From NCBI GenBank assembly GCA_003139355.1, contig PLIM01000185.1, positions 1-35,092 on the forward strand: 35,092 bases of DNA, written 5' to 3'. The notes beneath the pieces are model-generated. The model was not told the DNA's origin. It ran no database searches and worked only from the letters and a program-made list of their open reading frames with translations. Position numbers and translations under genes: made by a program. How positions within the stretch are numbered: position 1 is the stretch's first letter; every line of letters begins with the position of its first letter. Source of the stretch: Acidimicrobiaceae bacterium. Its GTDB lineage: Bacteria; Actinomycetota; Acidimicrobiia; Acidimicrobiales; Bog-793. Of this stretch, positions 7,986 through 17,737 are shown piece by piece.

Positions 7986-9347
7986 TCAGGCCAGGAACGA
8001 GCGGGGCAGAGCCTCGAACATCTCGGCTGAAAGTGCCAGCGACTCGACGTCGACTCGTTCGTCGTCCCCGTGGAACATCGACAGGAACTGCTCGAAACTG
8101 AGCCGGTCCGAGAACATCCCGAAGCCGTACGCGACCGCCCCGCGCCGGCGGAAGAACCGCCCGTCCGTCGCTCCCGCAGAGAAGTAGGGCACGCTCTGGG
8201 CACCGGGGTGAAACCGCCGCACCATGGCGTCGAGCTCGTCCCACAGAGGGGTGCCGACCGGGGACTCGCTTGCAGGGTCGTCGTGGGCCCACAGGATCTC
8301 GACCTTGTCGCCGAGGTCCCCGATGGCTTCGCCGAGGAGTGAGCGCACCTCGGTCTCGGTCTGACCGGGCAAAGTCCGCACGTCGAGATCCAGTTCGACT
8401 TGATCGGGGATCACGTTCAGCTTCGTGCCCCCGTGGATGATCGTCGGGGCGATCGTCATATGCGTGCAGGCGTGCGTTTGGCGGGCGAGGCCGACATCGG
8501 GATACGACTTGCAGAAATCGTCGATGGCGTCCGGGTCGACGAGCATCGCGCCGATCTCCGGGGGCAGCGCCATGCCGCCCACGAAACGGCGCCATGCATC
8601 GTGCACGCTCGCCGGCGGCTTGAACGCAGCGAGGCGCCCTATGACCTCGGCCGCGGTGACGAGCGCATTGTCGGTGCGCAAAGGTGCCGAGGCGTGACCT
8701 GCCACCCCACGGACCCGTAGGCGGCACCAGCAGCTTCCCTTCTCGCCCACCATTATCGGGAGCCGGCGGCCGCCGGCCGTCTCGATGGGGACGCCCCCTG
8801 ACTCGGTGATGACGTAGTCGGCCCCTACCGACGAGGCCGCATGCTCGGTCAGCCACCCCGCGCCATGGGAGCCGAGGGCTTCCTCGTCGGCAACCGCGGC
8901 CAGGATCAGGGTGCCACGGGGACGGAAGTCACTCCGGGCGAGCCGCGCGAACGCGACGGCCATCGAGGCGGTGATGTTCAACATGTCGACGGCGCCCCTG
9001 CCCCAAACCTCACCGTCGACGAGCTCGCCGCCAAACGGGTCGCGGCTCCAGGTGTCCGGGTTCACCGGCACGACATCGGTGTGGCCGAGGTAGCAGAGCG
9101 CGGGTGCGCCAGGGTCGCTCCCCTCGATGCGCGCCACGAGCGAGACCCGGCCCGGAAGCGGCTCGTAGCTCTCCAGGTCGCAGCCTGACCCTTCGAGGCC
9201 GGCGCGCAGCAGGTTCGCGTTGGCGACCTCGTGACCGGAGGCGTCCGTGCCGTCGTTGACACAAGCGTTGCGGATCATCTGTTGGAGAAGCTCGACCACC
9301 TCAGGGTCGCGCACCTCGTGGTCGCGCACCTCAGAGTTGTCCGTCAT
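7986..9347 (-). CDS. M20/M25/M40 family metallopeptidase (ArgE/DapE-like)
   Basis: LCYLGHTDVVPVNPDTWSRDPFGGELVDGEVWGRGAVDMLN, ADEEALGSHGAGWL, and C-terminal SAGATDGRFFRRRG. Confidence 0.85.
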   Translation of the reverse strand: MTDNSEVRDHEVRDPEVVELLQQMIRNACVNDGTDASGHEVANANLLRAGLEGSGCDLESYEPLPGRVSLVARIEGSDPGAPALCYLGHTDVVPVNPDTWSRDPFGGELVDGEVWGRGAVDMLNITASMAVAFARLARSDFRPRGTLILAAVADEEALGSHGAGWLTEHAASSVGADYVITESGGVPIETAGGRRLPIMVGEKGSCWCRLRVRGVAGHASAPLRTDNALVTAAEVIGRLAAFKPPASVHDAWRRFVGGMALPPEIGAMLVDPDAIDDFCKSYPDVGLARQTHACTHMTIAPTIIHGGTKLNVIPDQVELDLDVRTLPGQTETEVRSLLGEAIGDLGDKVEILWAHDDPASESPVGTPLWDELDAMVRRFHPGAQSVPYFSAGATDGRFFRRRGAVAYGFGMFSDRLSFEQFLSMFHGDDERVDVESLALSAEMFEALPRSFLA

Positions 9348-9841
9348 GTCGCCTTTCTCGGTTCGATCCATCGCCACATGACCACGTGCGGTCCGTGGAT
9401 GGGCACGACCCATTCGTCGCCCCAGGTCTCAAAACCCGCCCGCTGGTAGAAGCCGATGGCGTGCACGCGCGCGTTGCACCAGACGAGATCACCGCCTTCG
9501 GCCGCCACGTGGGCCAAGACGGTGTCGAGCACCAACGAGCCGATGCCCTGGCCCTGGAGGTCTTCACGGGTGGCCATCGCGCGCAGGCGCCACGCTGCCG
9601 CCTCATGTCCGGCGCCCAAGGGGACCCCAGCTTCAGCCGCGTCAAGAGGTGCCGGCTCGCGGAACACCGTCGCGACCCCGACAACAGCACCGCTGGCGCG
9701 GTCGATGGCGCCAAAGGTTGCCGTGCCCGGCTCGCCGTCTTCTTTGAAGGGCACCTCGTCAATGCTCTGACTTGGCCTGAGAACCGCATGGCGTATCGGG
9801 TAGCTCGCAGCTGCCGGGATCAGTTCGACGTCCACTTCCAC
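9344..9841 (-). CDS. GNAT family N-acetyltransferase
   Basis: GTG start 9841; MATREDLQGQGIGSLVLDTVLAHVAAEGGDLVWCNARVHAIGFYQRAGFETWGDEW acetyl-CoA binding motif. Confidence 0.8.
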   Translation of the reverse strand: MEVDVELIPAAASYPIRHAVLRPSQSIDEVPFKEDGEPGTATFGAIDRASGAVVGVATVFREPAPLDAAEAGVPLGAGHEAAAWRLRAMATREDLQGQGIGSLVLDTVLAHVAAEGGDLVWCNARVHAIGFYQRAGFETWGDEWVVPIHGPHVVMWRWIEPRKAT

Positions 9842-9917
9842 ACCGCCGAGCGTACCGACGAGCCCCGGCGTGCTCCAGGCACGTTTCTTGCACCGTGCGC
9901 CGCTGCGCCACCGACGC

Positions 9918-10667
9918 CTAGGTCTGCGGTGCTTGCTTGTGAGGCGTGGTCGCGGAGAGCCCCAGGTACTCGCCGGCCCTGAGCTGCGAACGAGTCCCGT
10001 CGCGCTCAAGCCGCCATACCGACTTTTCACCGTGGACTGTGAAGTCGTCGCCGCTGCCGACGAGCGCCGTCTCCTCGTCGATGCCGACCAGCACCGCGTC
10101 CGGCGGGGTCCGGGCCAGCACGCGGTCGGTCAGCCCGGGTGCCCACCGCTCGAGACGGTCGAAGTGCGGTAGCACGACCAGGTGCGGCACGACGGCGAGG
10201 CCTTCGCCGCTGTAGCGCCCAGGCCGAGCGAAGTCGTCCGCGATCCGGCTCAGTGCACACGCCCCGGCCGAGCAACCTGCGAGGGCGGCGCCCGAGCGCC
10301 AAGCCTCGAGGATCGCCTGCCAGACGGCCGTGCCGGCGAGAGTGTGGGCGAGGTACCCGGGATTGCCGCCGGAGAGGTAGACGAGACCGGCTCCGGCCAC
10401 CTGCGACGCCAGCGCGGGGCACTCGGCGTCCTCCCGGTCGAGCACCTCGAGCGGCACAGCCTCGACGCCCATGGCGGCGTAGTGCGCAGTGCCGAGGTCG
10501 ATCCAGTACCGAACCCGTTCCGGGCCTTCCTCCGCGGAGGCCGTCGGAAGCAGGACGGCCCGCTGCGGGCGCCCCGCGAGCAGTTCGGCGTCGACGGGGA
10601 CCATCACCTCGAGAAACTCGCCGCTTCCCACCAACGTCACCGGCCCCGCTCCCTCGACGCGTCTCAC
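9918..10667 (-). CDS. Peptidase S51 / type 1 glutamine amidotransferase-like protein
   Basis: VYLSGGNPGYLAHTL and AALAGCSAGACALSR nucleophile elbow typical of S51/cyanophycinase-like family. Confidence 0.75.
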   Translation of the reverse strand: MRRVEGAGPVTLVGSGEFLEVMVPVDAELLAGRPQRAVLLPTASAEEGPERVRYWIDLGTAHYAAMGVEAVPLEVLDREDAECPALASQVAGAGLVYLSGGNPGYLAHTLAGTAVWQAILEAWRSGAALAGCSAGACALSRIADDFARPGRYSGEGLAVVPHLVVLPHFDRLERWAPGLTDRVLARTPPDAVLVGIDEETALVGSGDDFTVHGEKSVWRLERDGTRSQLRAGEYLGLSATTPHKQAPQT

Positions 10668-10806
10668 AGCCTTGGACCTGGCCGGCTCTGCATCCGGTTT
10701 ACGCTAGTGGTCCGGCAGTTCGCGCAGACCTTGTTCGAGGTCGCGCAGGCCGTGGCGCCACGCGGCGCTGCCGCACCGCTGTCGCCTTGAACCAAGACCG
10801 CCCCTC

Positions 10807-12408
10807 ATGATCACTGCCACCGACCTCGAGCTCACCGCCGGCGGTCGCCAGCTCCTCGAGCCGGTGACCTTCCAGGTCGCGCCCGGGGACCGGATCGGGC
10901 TTGTCGGGCGCAACGGGGCCGGCAAGACCACCCTTGCCAGAGTGCTCGCCGGCGAAGCCCTCCCGGCGGCGGGCTCGGTCCGTCGTTCGGTGCCGGTGGC
11001 GTACCTGCCGCAGGATCCCCGCACCGGCGACCTGACCGTCGTCGCACGCGACCGGATCCTTAGTGCGAGGGGTCTCGATCGCATCGTTCACGAGCTCCAG
11101 ACCGCCCGCACCGACATGGGCCACGGCGATACCGAGCACAAGGACAGCATTCTCAGGCGCTACTCCCGGCTCGAGGAGCAGTTCCATCTCCTCGGTGGGT
11201 GGGCGGCCGAAGCCGAAGCCGGTTCGATCGCCTCCAGCCTGGGACTTCCAGACAGGGTGCTCACCCAACCGCTCGGGACGCTCTCGGGAGGCCAACGACG
11301 CAGAGTGGAGCTGGCTCGCGTCCTGTTCTCAGGCGCTCCGACGCTCATCTTGGACGAGCCGACCAACCATCTCGACGCCGACTCGATCGCATGGCTGCGC
11401 AACTTCCTCCGCGCGCACAACGGCGGGCTGGTGGTGATCAGCCACGACGGCGACCTTCTCGACTCGGTCGTCAACAAGGTGTTCCATCTCGACGCAACGC
11501 GAACCCAACTCGACGTGTACCGCCTCGGATGGAAGGCGTACCTCGACCAGCTGGCCACCGACGAGCGCCGGCGACGCCGCGAACGGACCAATGTCGAGCG
11601 CAAGGTCGTCGCGCTGAAGTCTCAGGCCGACCGCATGCGTGCGAAGGCCACCAAAGCCCGCATGGCCCACAACCTCGACCGGCGCGCCGCGCGCCTCACC
11701 GAAGGGCTCGAGGACGTTCGCAGGGTGGACAAGGTGGCCAGGTTGCGCTTCCCCGCTCCTTCACCGTGCGGCAAGACGCCGCTCAGCGCGACCGGGCTCA
11801 CGAAGTCCTACGGGTCACTCGAGGTGTTCTCGGGCATCGACCTCGCGATCGACCGTGGCAGCCGAGTGGTCATTCTCGGGCTGAACGGCGCGGGCAAGAC
11901 CACGCTGCTACGGGTGCTGTCAGGAATCGAGCGGCCCGATGCCGGCGGAGTCGTCCAAGGACACGGCCTCCAGCTGGGTTACTACGCCCAGGAGCACGAG
12001 ACGTTGGACCCCTCGCACACCGTGTACGAGAACGTGCGGCACAACGCACCGCCGACGGTCAGCGACGCGGAGCTCCGGCGCATCCTGGGGTCGTTCCTGT
12101 TCGGTGGTGGGCGCATCGAGCAGTTGGCGGGCACCCTGTCGGGCGGCGAGAAGACCCGACTCGCGCTCGCGACGCTCGTTGTCTCGGCGGCGAACGTGCT
12201 GTTGTTGGACGAGCCGACGAACAACCTCGATCCCGCCAGCCGCAGCGAGGTGCTGAAGGCACTGCACACCTACGCCGGCGCGATAGTGCTCGTCACCCAT
12301 GATCCTGGCGCCGTGCAGGCTCTCTCTCCCGAACGCGTCGTGCTCATGCCCGAAGGCGTGGAGGACACCTGGAGCGACGACCTCGGCGACCTGGTCGCCC
12401 TTGCCTGA
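10807..12408 (+). CDS. ABC-F family ATP-binding cassette protein
   Basis: Two ABC domains: GRNGAGKTT / LSGGQRRRVELAR / LILDEPTNHLD and GLNGAGKTTLL / LSGGEKTRLALA / LLLDEPTNNLD. Confidence 0.9.
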   Translation: MITATDLELTAGGRQLLEPVTFQVAPGDRIGLVGRNGAGKTTLARVLAGEALPAAGSVRRSVPVAYLPQDPRTGDLTVVARDRILSARGLDRIVHELQTARTDMGHGDTEHKDSILRRYSRLEEQFHLLGGWAAEAEAGSIASSLGLPDRVLTQPLGTLSGGQRRRVELARVLFSGAPTLILDEPTNHLDADSIAWLRNFLRAHNGGLVVISHDGDLLDSVVNKVFHLDATRTQLDVYRLGWKAYLDQLATDERRRRRERTNVERKVVALKSQADRMRAKATKARMAHNLDRRAARLTEGLEDVRRVDKVARLRFPAPSPCGKTPLSATGLTKSYGSLEVFSGIDLAIDRGSRVVILGLNGAGKTTLLRVLSGIERPDAGGVVQGHGLQLGYYAQEHETLDPSHTVYENVRHNAPPTVSDAELRRILGSFLFGGGRIEQLAGTLSGGEKTRLALATLVVSAANVLLLDEPTNNLDPASRSEVLKALHTYAGAIVLVTHDPGAVQALSPERVVLMPEGVEDTWSDDLGDLVALA

Positions 12409-12429
12409 ACGATCTGAATGCCGATCTGA

Positions 12430-12996
12430 ATGGTGCGGATGAAGCGTCACGTGCGTAGCTTTGTGAAAGGCGCCACGGGCGGGAGGGCCTCGATGGGCAG
12501 CGAACTGTTACCGACCCCGGCCGAGGTCATGGCCAAGGCGACCAAGATGTTGCAGCGGGTCATGTTGCTGCAGGTCGTGTGGTTCGTGTGCTTTGTCGCA
12601 GGCGGTCTGCTCACGGTGTGGACGGCATGGAAGAACACGCATTTGCCTGCCGCTTGTACGAGTGGCGTGCATGCCACTGTGTCGGTGATCGAGAGCTGTC
12701 AGCATCACTCGTACCTCTTGGCGGTGGTCCTGGTCTTGGTCGGCATCGCCGGGCTGTTGGTGACCGGGTACGTGGCGACGCGTCTTGCGGTCAGGTACCT
12801 CGGTGCCGGGGCGACGGCCTTCTTGCGGAGCGGGCGCCGCTTCATGGGACCGATGGGCCCGCGCACGGGCGGCCCGGACATGGGTGGTGGCTTCCCGGGC
12901 CAGGCAGGAAGGATGCCGGGCTTCAATGCCGGGCTTCCACCAGCGGTGCCCCGCCCCGCCCCACCGCCTCGTGACGACCGTCCTGAGCACCGCTGA
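12430..12996 (+). CDS. Hypothetical membrane protein with two TM segments and Gly/Pro/Met-rich tail
   Basis: VMLLQVVWFVCFVAGGLLTVWTAW and YLLAVVLVLVGIAGLLVTGYVATRLA; tail MGPMGPRTGGPDMGGG. Start may be the ATG at 12493. Confidence 0.55.
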   Translation: MVRMKRHVRSFVKGATGGRASMGSELLPTPAEVMAKATKMLQRVMLLQVVWFVCFVAGGLLTVWTAWKNTHLPAACTSGVHATVSVIESCQHHSYLLAVVLVLVGIAGLLVTGYVATRLAVRYLGAGATAFLRSGRRFMGPMGPRTGGPDMGGGFPGQAGRMPGFNAGLPPAVPRPAPPPRDDRPEHR

Positions 12997-13002
12997 TCTT
13001 CT

Positions 13003-13548
13003 TCAGGACAGCCGGCGGCGGTAACGCACCTCCGGATGGCGCTCGCCGCCCACTTCGTACATCTTGCGGGCACCGTCGGCAAGCCAGCCGAGATGCTCGT
13101 AGAAAGCTCGCGCACGAAGATTGTCGGCCAGCACCCAGAGCACAGCCTGGGGGTACCCGGCTCGGGTGAGCCGCTCGAGCGCGTCAGCCATAAGCGCGCT
13201 CCCGACACCTTGGCGCCAGTGTGTGGGGTCGACGTAGCAGGCGTACACCTCACCGAGCGGCGACTCGTCGGAGCCCGCATCACGGTAGGCCCCGCCACTC
13301 AGCCAGCCGGCCACCTCGCCATCGACCTCGCCAACGAGCATGAACTCACCCTGCGCCTCAGCGCCGAGAATCAGCGTCTGCCAGTGCAACGTGCGCAGGG
13401 GGAGGCCCATGCCCAGACTCCGCAGGAACTCGCTCGAGATCACATTCGCGTAGCCAGCCTGCCAGGACCGTACGTGTGAGGTCGCGATTGCGGCAGCGTC
13501 GGCCACTTCTGCTTGGCGCACGAGAGGAGCGATAGCTGATCTTGCCAT
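13003..13548 (-). CDS. GNAT family N-acetyltransferase
   Basis: CYVDPTHWRQGVGSALMADALERLTRAGYPQAVLWVLADNLRARAFYEHLGW; start may instead be 13569. Confidence 0.8.
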   Translation of the reverse strand: MARSAIAPLVRQAEVADAAAIATSHVRSWQAGYANVISSEFLRSLGMGLPLRTLHWQTLILGAEAQGEFMLVGEVDGEVAGWLSGGAYRDAGSDESPLGEVYACYVDPTHWRQGVGSALMADALERLTRAGYPQAVLWVLADNLRARAFYEHLGWLADGARKMYEVGGERHPEVRYRRRLS

Positions 13549-13598
13549 CACCGCGAGTCGCTCGAGCATGCCTGGGAGGTTCGGCCCCCTTTGCAGAT

Positions 13599-13612
13599 CG
13601 AACATATGTTCG
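13599..13612. promoter_or_regulatory. LexA/SOS box upstream of imuA'
   Basis: CGAACATATGTTCG, perfect 14-bp palindrome matching the actinobacterial SOS consensus GAAC(N4)GTTC. Confidence 0.93.
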
Positions 13613-13624
13613 TATACTGCGGCC

Positions 13625-14440
13625 ATGGCCACGTATGCTCTTGCCGGGACGCCGCCGCTGACTGATGCCCGGCCGGCTACCGGCATCACTGCGCCGGGTC
13701 CTCGTCCCCGTCCCAGCCCGGGCCCGTTGCCGGCCGAGCGGTTCCTGCCGGTTCTTCCGGAGTTGGCCGGGCTGTTCCCAGGCGGCGGGCTCCCGAGGGG
13801 TGGCACCGTCCTGCTCGGGCCGATGACGGCGCCGGACACGTTCCTCAGCTCTGCTCATGGCAGGTCCGGTCCCACCTCAGCTGCGGCAAGCCGGGCTCCG
13901 GGATTGACGAGCCTGCTGCTCTTGCTGCTCGCGGGAACATCGTCCCGGGGTTACTGGTGCGCAGTGGCCGGCTTACCAGAGCTCGGGTTTGCAGCAGCGG
14001 CCGAACTGGGGGTCAATCTCGACCGTCTCGTCCTCGTCCCTCGTCCTGGCTCGGAAGGTCGCCGGCAAAGCGTCGTCGCGACACTGCTCGAGACCGTCGA
14101 TCTCGTCTGTCTCGCCCCGGACACCCCCGTGCGACCTGCCGACGCCAGGAGACTTGCCGCCCGAGCGCGAGAGCATTGCTCGACCTTGGTCGTACTCGAC
14201 GCAGCGAGCACTCCTACCGGAGTTGCGAGAGGGTTCCTCTCCGGCGGCCCCGCGCGACCGGGACGTGTCTTGGCACGTTGGCCCGGCCCCTCGGACCTGC
14301 GTTGTGCCGTGAGGGAATCGAGCTGGTCCGGGCTCGAGCGTGGCCACGGTCTGCTCAGCTTCCGGCAGCTCGAGGCGGAAGTCGGTGGTCGGGGTGCGGC
14401 CAGCCGGCCGAGACGAGACCTGCTGCGGCTCCCGGCTTGA
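13625..14440 (+). CDS. imuA': ImuA'-like SOS mutasome accessory protein
   Basis: LLLLLLAGTSSRGYWCAVAGLPELGFAAAAELGVNLDRLVLVPRPG; translationally close to imuB; SOS box immediately upstream. Confidence 0.75.
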   Translation: MATYALAGTPPLTDARPATGITAPGPRPRPSPGPLPAERFLPVLPELAGLFPGGGLPRGGTVLLGPMTAPDTFLSSAHGRSGPTSAAASRAPGLTSLLLLLLAGTSSRGYWCAVAGLPELGFAAAAELGVNLDRLVLVPRPGSEGRRQSVVATLLETVDLVCLAPDTPVRPADARRLAARAREHCSTLVVLDAASTPTGVARGFLSGGPARPGRVLARWPGPSDLRCAVRESSWSGLERGHGLLSFRQLEAEVGGRGAASRPRRDLLRLPA

Positions 14441-14448
14441 GGTCAGTG

Positions 14449-16122
14449 GTGCCTACGGTCCGCACCCTCGTCGTCTGGTGCCCTGATTGGCCTCTTGTTG
14501 CCGCCGGGCTTGCCGACCGGCCGGCTGTGGTCGTCGTCGCCAACCGGGTGATCGCCTCCTCCGCCGCTGCCCGGTCCGAAGGGGTGCGTCTCGGGCAGCG
14601 GCGGAGGGAAGCCCAGGCATGCTGTCCGGAGCTCGTCGTGGTGGGCGAGGAGCCGGCTCGGGACGCGCGCAGCTTTGAGCCCGTCGTCGTAGCGGTTGCT
14701 GTCTTCACTCCCCGAGTGGAGCTCACCAGGCCCGGGGCCTGTGCCCTGCCTGTCCGGGCCCCCGCCCGTTACTTCGGTGGGGAGGTTTCGCTCGCCGAAC
14801 AGGTCTGTAACGCTGCGGGTTCGGCCGTCGTGGCCGTCGCCGGTGCGGCCGGCACTGCAGCCCCTGAGCCACCGTGCAAGGTGGGGATCGCCGACGGGCC
14901 GTTCGCTGCACGGCTCGCCGCGCGCGAAACCATGATCGTGCCTCGCGGTGCGACGCCGGAGTGGCTCGGTCACTTCCCGGTGGAGGTTCTCGGCCTGCCC
15001 AAGCTCGCCGACGTGCTCCGGCGGCTCGGGATCCGCACGCTTGGTGAGTTTGCCGAGTTGGACGAGCGTGCGGTGCAGGCTCGATTTGGTGCCGAAGGGG
15101 GTTCTGCCCACAGGCTTGCCCGGGGTCTCGACGAGCGACCGCTCGATCTCAGGGACCCTCCAGCGGATCTCACAGTTTGCCGGGAGCTCGACCCGCCCGC
15201 CGACCGGGCTGACGCCCTGGCCTTTCTTGCCGTAGGGCTTGCCGATGAGCTCGTCGGCCGCCTCGCTCCGCACGGGCTGGCCGCTACCCAGTTGCTTGTC
15301 GAGGCAGAGACCGAACATGGCGAGTCACTACAGCGTTGTTGGAGAGGGGACCGCCCTTTCACCGCCCGCGCCATGGTGGACCGGGTCCGGTGGCAGCTCG
15401 AGGGATGGCTGCAGGGACCAGTGATCACCGCCCCCACTGCCGGGATCACCATGCTGCGGCTCACGGTCGCCGGCGCAGTGCCCGATGACGGACGCCAAAT
15501 GGACTTCGGAGGTGGTGTAGCCAGCGCAAGCCGACAAGTGGAACGGGGATTGGCGCGAGTCCAGGGCCTTCTCGGTCACGAGGCCGTCCTGACAGCGGTG
15601 CGCACGGGCGGGAGGGGGCCAGGTGAACAGATCCGTCTCGTACCTTGGGGTGAGGAACCTGAGGAGGAGCGTGGTGCCAGAGCCGCCAGCTCCAAGACGG
15701 CTCGCTCGGGGGGTGGCGGGAAGCGAACATCCGGGCGCGTCCGCCCGGGACGCCGGACCGCCGTGGTCGCGGCCGGTGACCGGGACACGGCACCTTGGCC
15801 AGGTCACCTCCCACCCCCGTCGCCGGCGCTTGTCCATCCAGTGCCCGTTCCTGTCGAGGTTCTCGGCCCCGACGGGGCACCGGTCGGCGTGACCGGACGC
15901 GGGCGGTGTACGGCCATTCCTTCTCGTTTGATTCTGCCGATCGCCGGTAGCTCGCCTCTCGGGATCATGGGCTGGGCGGGGCCGTGGCCGGCCGATGAGC
16001 GGTGGTGGGATCCTGCGGCTGCCCGGCGGCGGGCTCGTTTGCAGGTGCTGCTCGATGATGGGACTGCGCATCTGCTCGTCCTCGAGCACGGGCGGTGGCA
16101 CCTCGAGGCCACCTACGACTGA
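14449..16122 (+). CDS. imuB: ImuB, Y-family polymerase-like mutasome protein
   Basis: RTLVVWCPDWPLVAAG...GIADGPFAARLAA...LPKLADVLRRLGIRTLGEFAELDERAVQARFGAEGGSAHRLARGLDERPL; GTG start at 14446 or 14449, 5-8 nt after the imuA' stop. Confidence 0.88.
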   Translation: MPTVRTLVVWCPDWPLVAAGLADRPAVVVVANRVIASSAAARSEGVRLGQRRREAQACCPELVVVGEEPARDARSFEPVVVAVAVFTPRVELTRPGACALPVRAPARYFGGEVSLAEQVCNAAGSAVVAVAGAAGTAAPEPPCKVGIADGPFAARLAARETMIVPRGATPEWLGHFPVEVLGLPKLADVLRRLGIRTLGEFAELDERAVQARFGAEGGSAHRLARGLDERPLDLRDPPADLTVCRELDPPADRADALAFLAVGLADELVGRLAPHGLAATQLLVEAETEHGESLQRCWRGDRPFTARAMVDRVRWQLEGWLQGPVITAPTAGITMLRLTVAGAVPDDGRQMDFGGGVASASRQVERGLARVQGLLGHEAVLTAVRTGGRGPGEQIRLVPWGEEPEEERGARAASSKTARSGGGGKRTSGRVRPGRRTAVVAAGDRDTAPWPGHLPPPSPALVHPVPVPVEVLGPDGAPVGVTGRGRCTAIPSRLILPIAGSSPLGIMGWAGPWPADERWWDPAAARRRARLQVLLDDGTAHLLVLEHGRWHLEATYD

Positions 16123-16326
16123 CCCGGTTTCCCGGCTCGGCCGCCTGGAGAGACTCGCCGGCGGGTTCGAAACACTCTCAGGGAACTCACAGTCCCCGTG
16201 GAGGAAGAACTGAGTACCAGGTCGCATAGTTTGGGTATCGATATTCGAGCCGCGTCAAGCGAGCTGGGGATCGAGGGGGATTTTCGCCCTAGCGCTCGAG
16301 CGAGCGCCTGACCGGAGGTGAGTGTG

Positions 16327-17625
16327 ATGGACCAGTGGAACGACGAGCAGCCAGAGCGTGCTCAACCGACAGGGGCTCTGTCGCCGGAACCCTCAGGAGC
16401 GCCGGTCAATCCGGAAGTCTCCCAAGCGCCTTGGACCGGAGCGGCCGACCAGGGACTTCCGCCTGACAACATGCCCGGCAGCCACGGCTCCGGTGGTTAC
16501 CCGCCCGGTGGTTACCCGCCCGGTGGTTACGGCCCGACTGGCAATCAGCCAACCGGGCCGGAACGTCCCAGGCGCAGCCGGAAGGTCGCAGCCCTCGTCG
16601 CGGCAGCGCTCGTCCTGGTCGGCGCCGGTGCCGGCGCCGGGATCGCCTACGTGTCCCGACAGAATCAGGGCTCGGCGGCAGGATTGGTCACCTCGCCGGC
16701 CGGGCATTCGCTCACCACGGCCCAGATTGCCGCAGCCGTCGATCCTGCAGTCGTCGACATCAACACGAACCTCGGCGAGGGGACCGGCATGATCGCCACC
16801 TCCAACGGCGAGATCATCACAAACAACCATGTCGTCGCAGGCGCGACGAGCATCAAGGTCATGGTTGACAACCGCGGCACCTACAACGCAACCGTTGTCG
16901 GGACTGATGCGACAGCTGACGTGGCGGTCCTGCAGCTGAGTGGCGTGAGCGGTTTGCCGACGGTGAAGTTCGCCAACTCGTCGGCCGTCGGGATCGGGAA
17001 CCCCGTCGTGGCGATCGGCAACGCGGGCGGCCAAGGCTTCCCGTCGACGGTGACCGTCGGGGCCGTGACGGCCCTCGACCGGACGATCAGGGCGAGCGAC
17101 CAGAATGGGGTGAGCGAGTCCCTGACGGGCTTGATCCAAGTGGACGCTCTGATCGAGCCGGGGAATTCCGGTGGTCCGTTGGTCGACACCTCGGGCGACG
17201 TCATTGGCATGGACACTGCCGCAGCGAGCGTGGACGGGGCTACGCCGTTAGGTTTTGCCCTGCCGGTCAACCGCGTGCTGCAGATTGCGAATGACATCGA
17301 GCAGGGCAAGGGTGGTCCAGGGATCGTCATAGGTGTCGTGGCCTTCCTGGGAGTCGCCGGCGAGACGGTCTCCCTGCAGGGTGCGGGACCAGCGACCGGC
17401 GCCGGACTGCAGTATGTGGAGCCTGGTGGCCCCGCTGACCAGGCCGGTCTTCAGGAGGGCGACGTCATCGTTGCCTTCGACGGTCACGCGACTGCGACGA
17501 TGGACGAGTTGGCGACCATCATTCACAAGCTGCACCCCGGCGATCGTGTGAAGGTCACCTTCGAGAACCCGAGCGGCGGTACCCAGACTGCCACCGTCAC
17601 CCTCGCCACGGCGCCGCCTGCGTAG
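16327..17625 (+). CDS. HtrA/DegP-type trypsin-like serine protease with PDZ domain, membrane anchored
   Basis: TM LVAAALVLVGAGAGAGIAYV; catalytic ITNNHVVAG, DVAVLQL and EPGNSGGPLVD; C-terminal PDZ (GPADQAGLQEGDVIVAFDG). Confidence 0.9.
   Translation: MDQWNDEQPERAQPTGALSPEPSGAPVNPEVSQAPWTGAADQGLPPDNMPGSHGSGGYPPGGYPPGGYGPTGNQPTGPERPRRSRKVAALVAAALVLVGAGAGAGIAYVSRQNQGSAAGLVTSPAGHSLTTAQIAAAVDPAVVDINTNLGEGTGMIATSNGEIITNNHVVAGATSIKVMVDNRGTYNATVVGTDATADVAVLQLSGVSGLPTVKFANSSAVGIGNPVVAIGNAGGQGFPSTVTVGAVTALDRTIRASDQNGVSESLTGLIQVDALIEPGNSGGPLVDTSGDVIGMDTAAASVDGATPLGFALPVNRVLQIANDIEQGKGGPGIVIGVVAFLGVAGETVSLQGAGPATGAGLQYVEPGGPADQAGLQEGDVIVAFDGHATATMDELATIIHKLHPGDRVKVTFENPSGGTQTATVTLATAPPA
16492..16530 (+). 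repeat. 15-bp tandem repeat (about 2.6 copies) inside htrA
   Basis: ggtggttacccgccc x2 followed by ggtggttac; encodes GGYPPGGYPPGGY. Confidence 0.9.
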
Positions 17626-17656
17626 CTGGTTCGTTTCCTCCCGGACGAGCACCGCC

Positions 17657-17697
17657 CGGCCGTCTCGGCGCCAAGCCCCTGCGCGTTGAGGCGGCCG
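17657..17697. terminator. Candidate bidirectional hairpin between convergent htrA and histidine kinase
   Basis: cggccgtctc ... gaggcggccg form a near-perfect 10-bp stem; no obvious T tract. Confidence 0.35.
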
Positions 17698-17737
17698 TGG
17701 CGCGTCCGGCGATCGTGCGCCTTCGGACCCGACGGTG

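Noticed and set aside
10139-10810. Plus-strand ORFs opposite the S51-like peptidase
   Set aside because: Arg/Pro-rich antisense frames without motifs.
12410-12432. Direct repeat cgatctgaatg x2 after the ABC-F stop
   Set aside because: Only two 11-bp copies at 12-bp spacing; no further structure to support a function.
13957-14445. N-terminal extension of the imuB ORF
   Set aside because: Overlaps imuA' in another frame and is Arg/Ser-rich; ImuB homology begins at RTLVVWCPDWPL after the GTG at 14446/14449.
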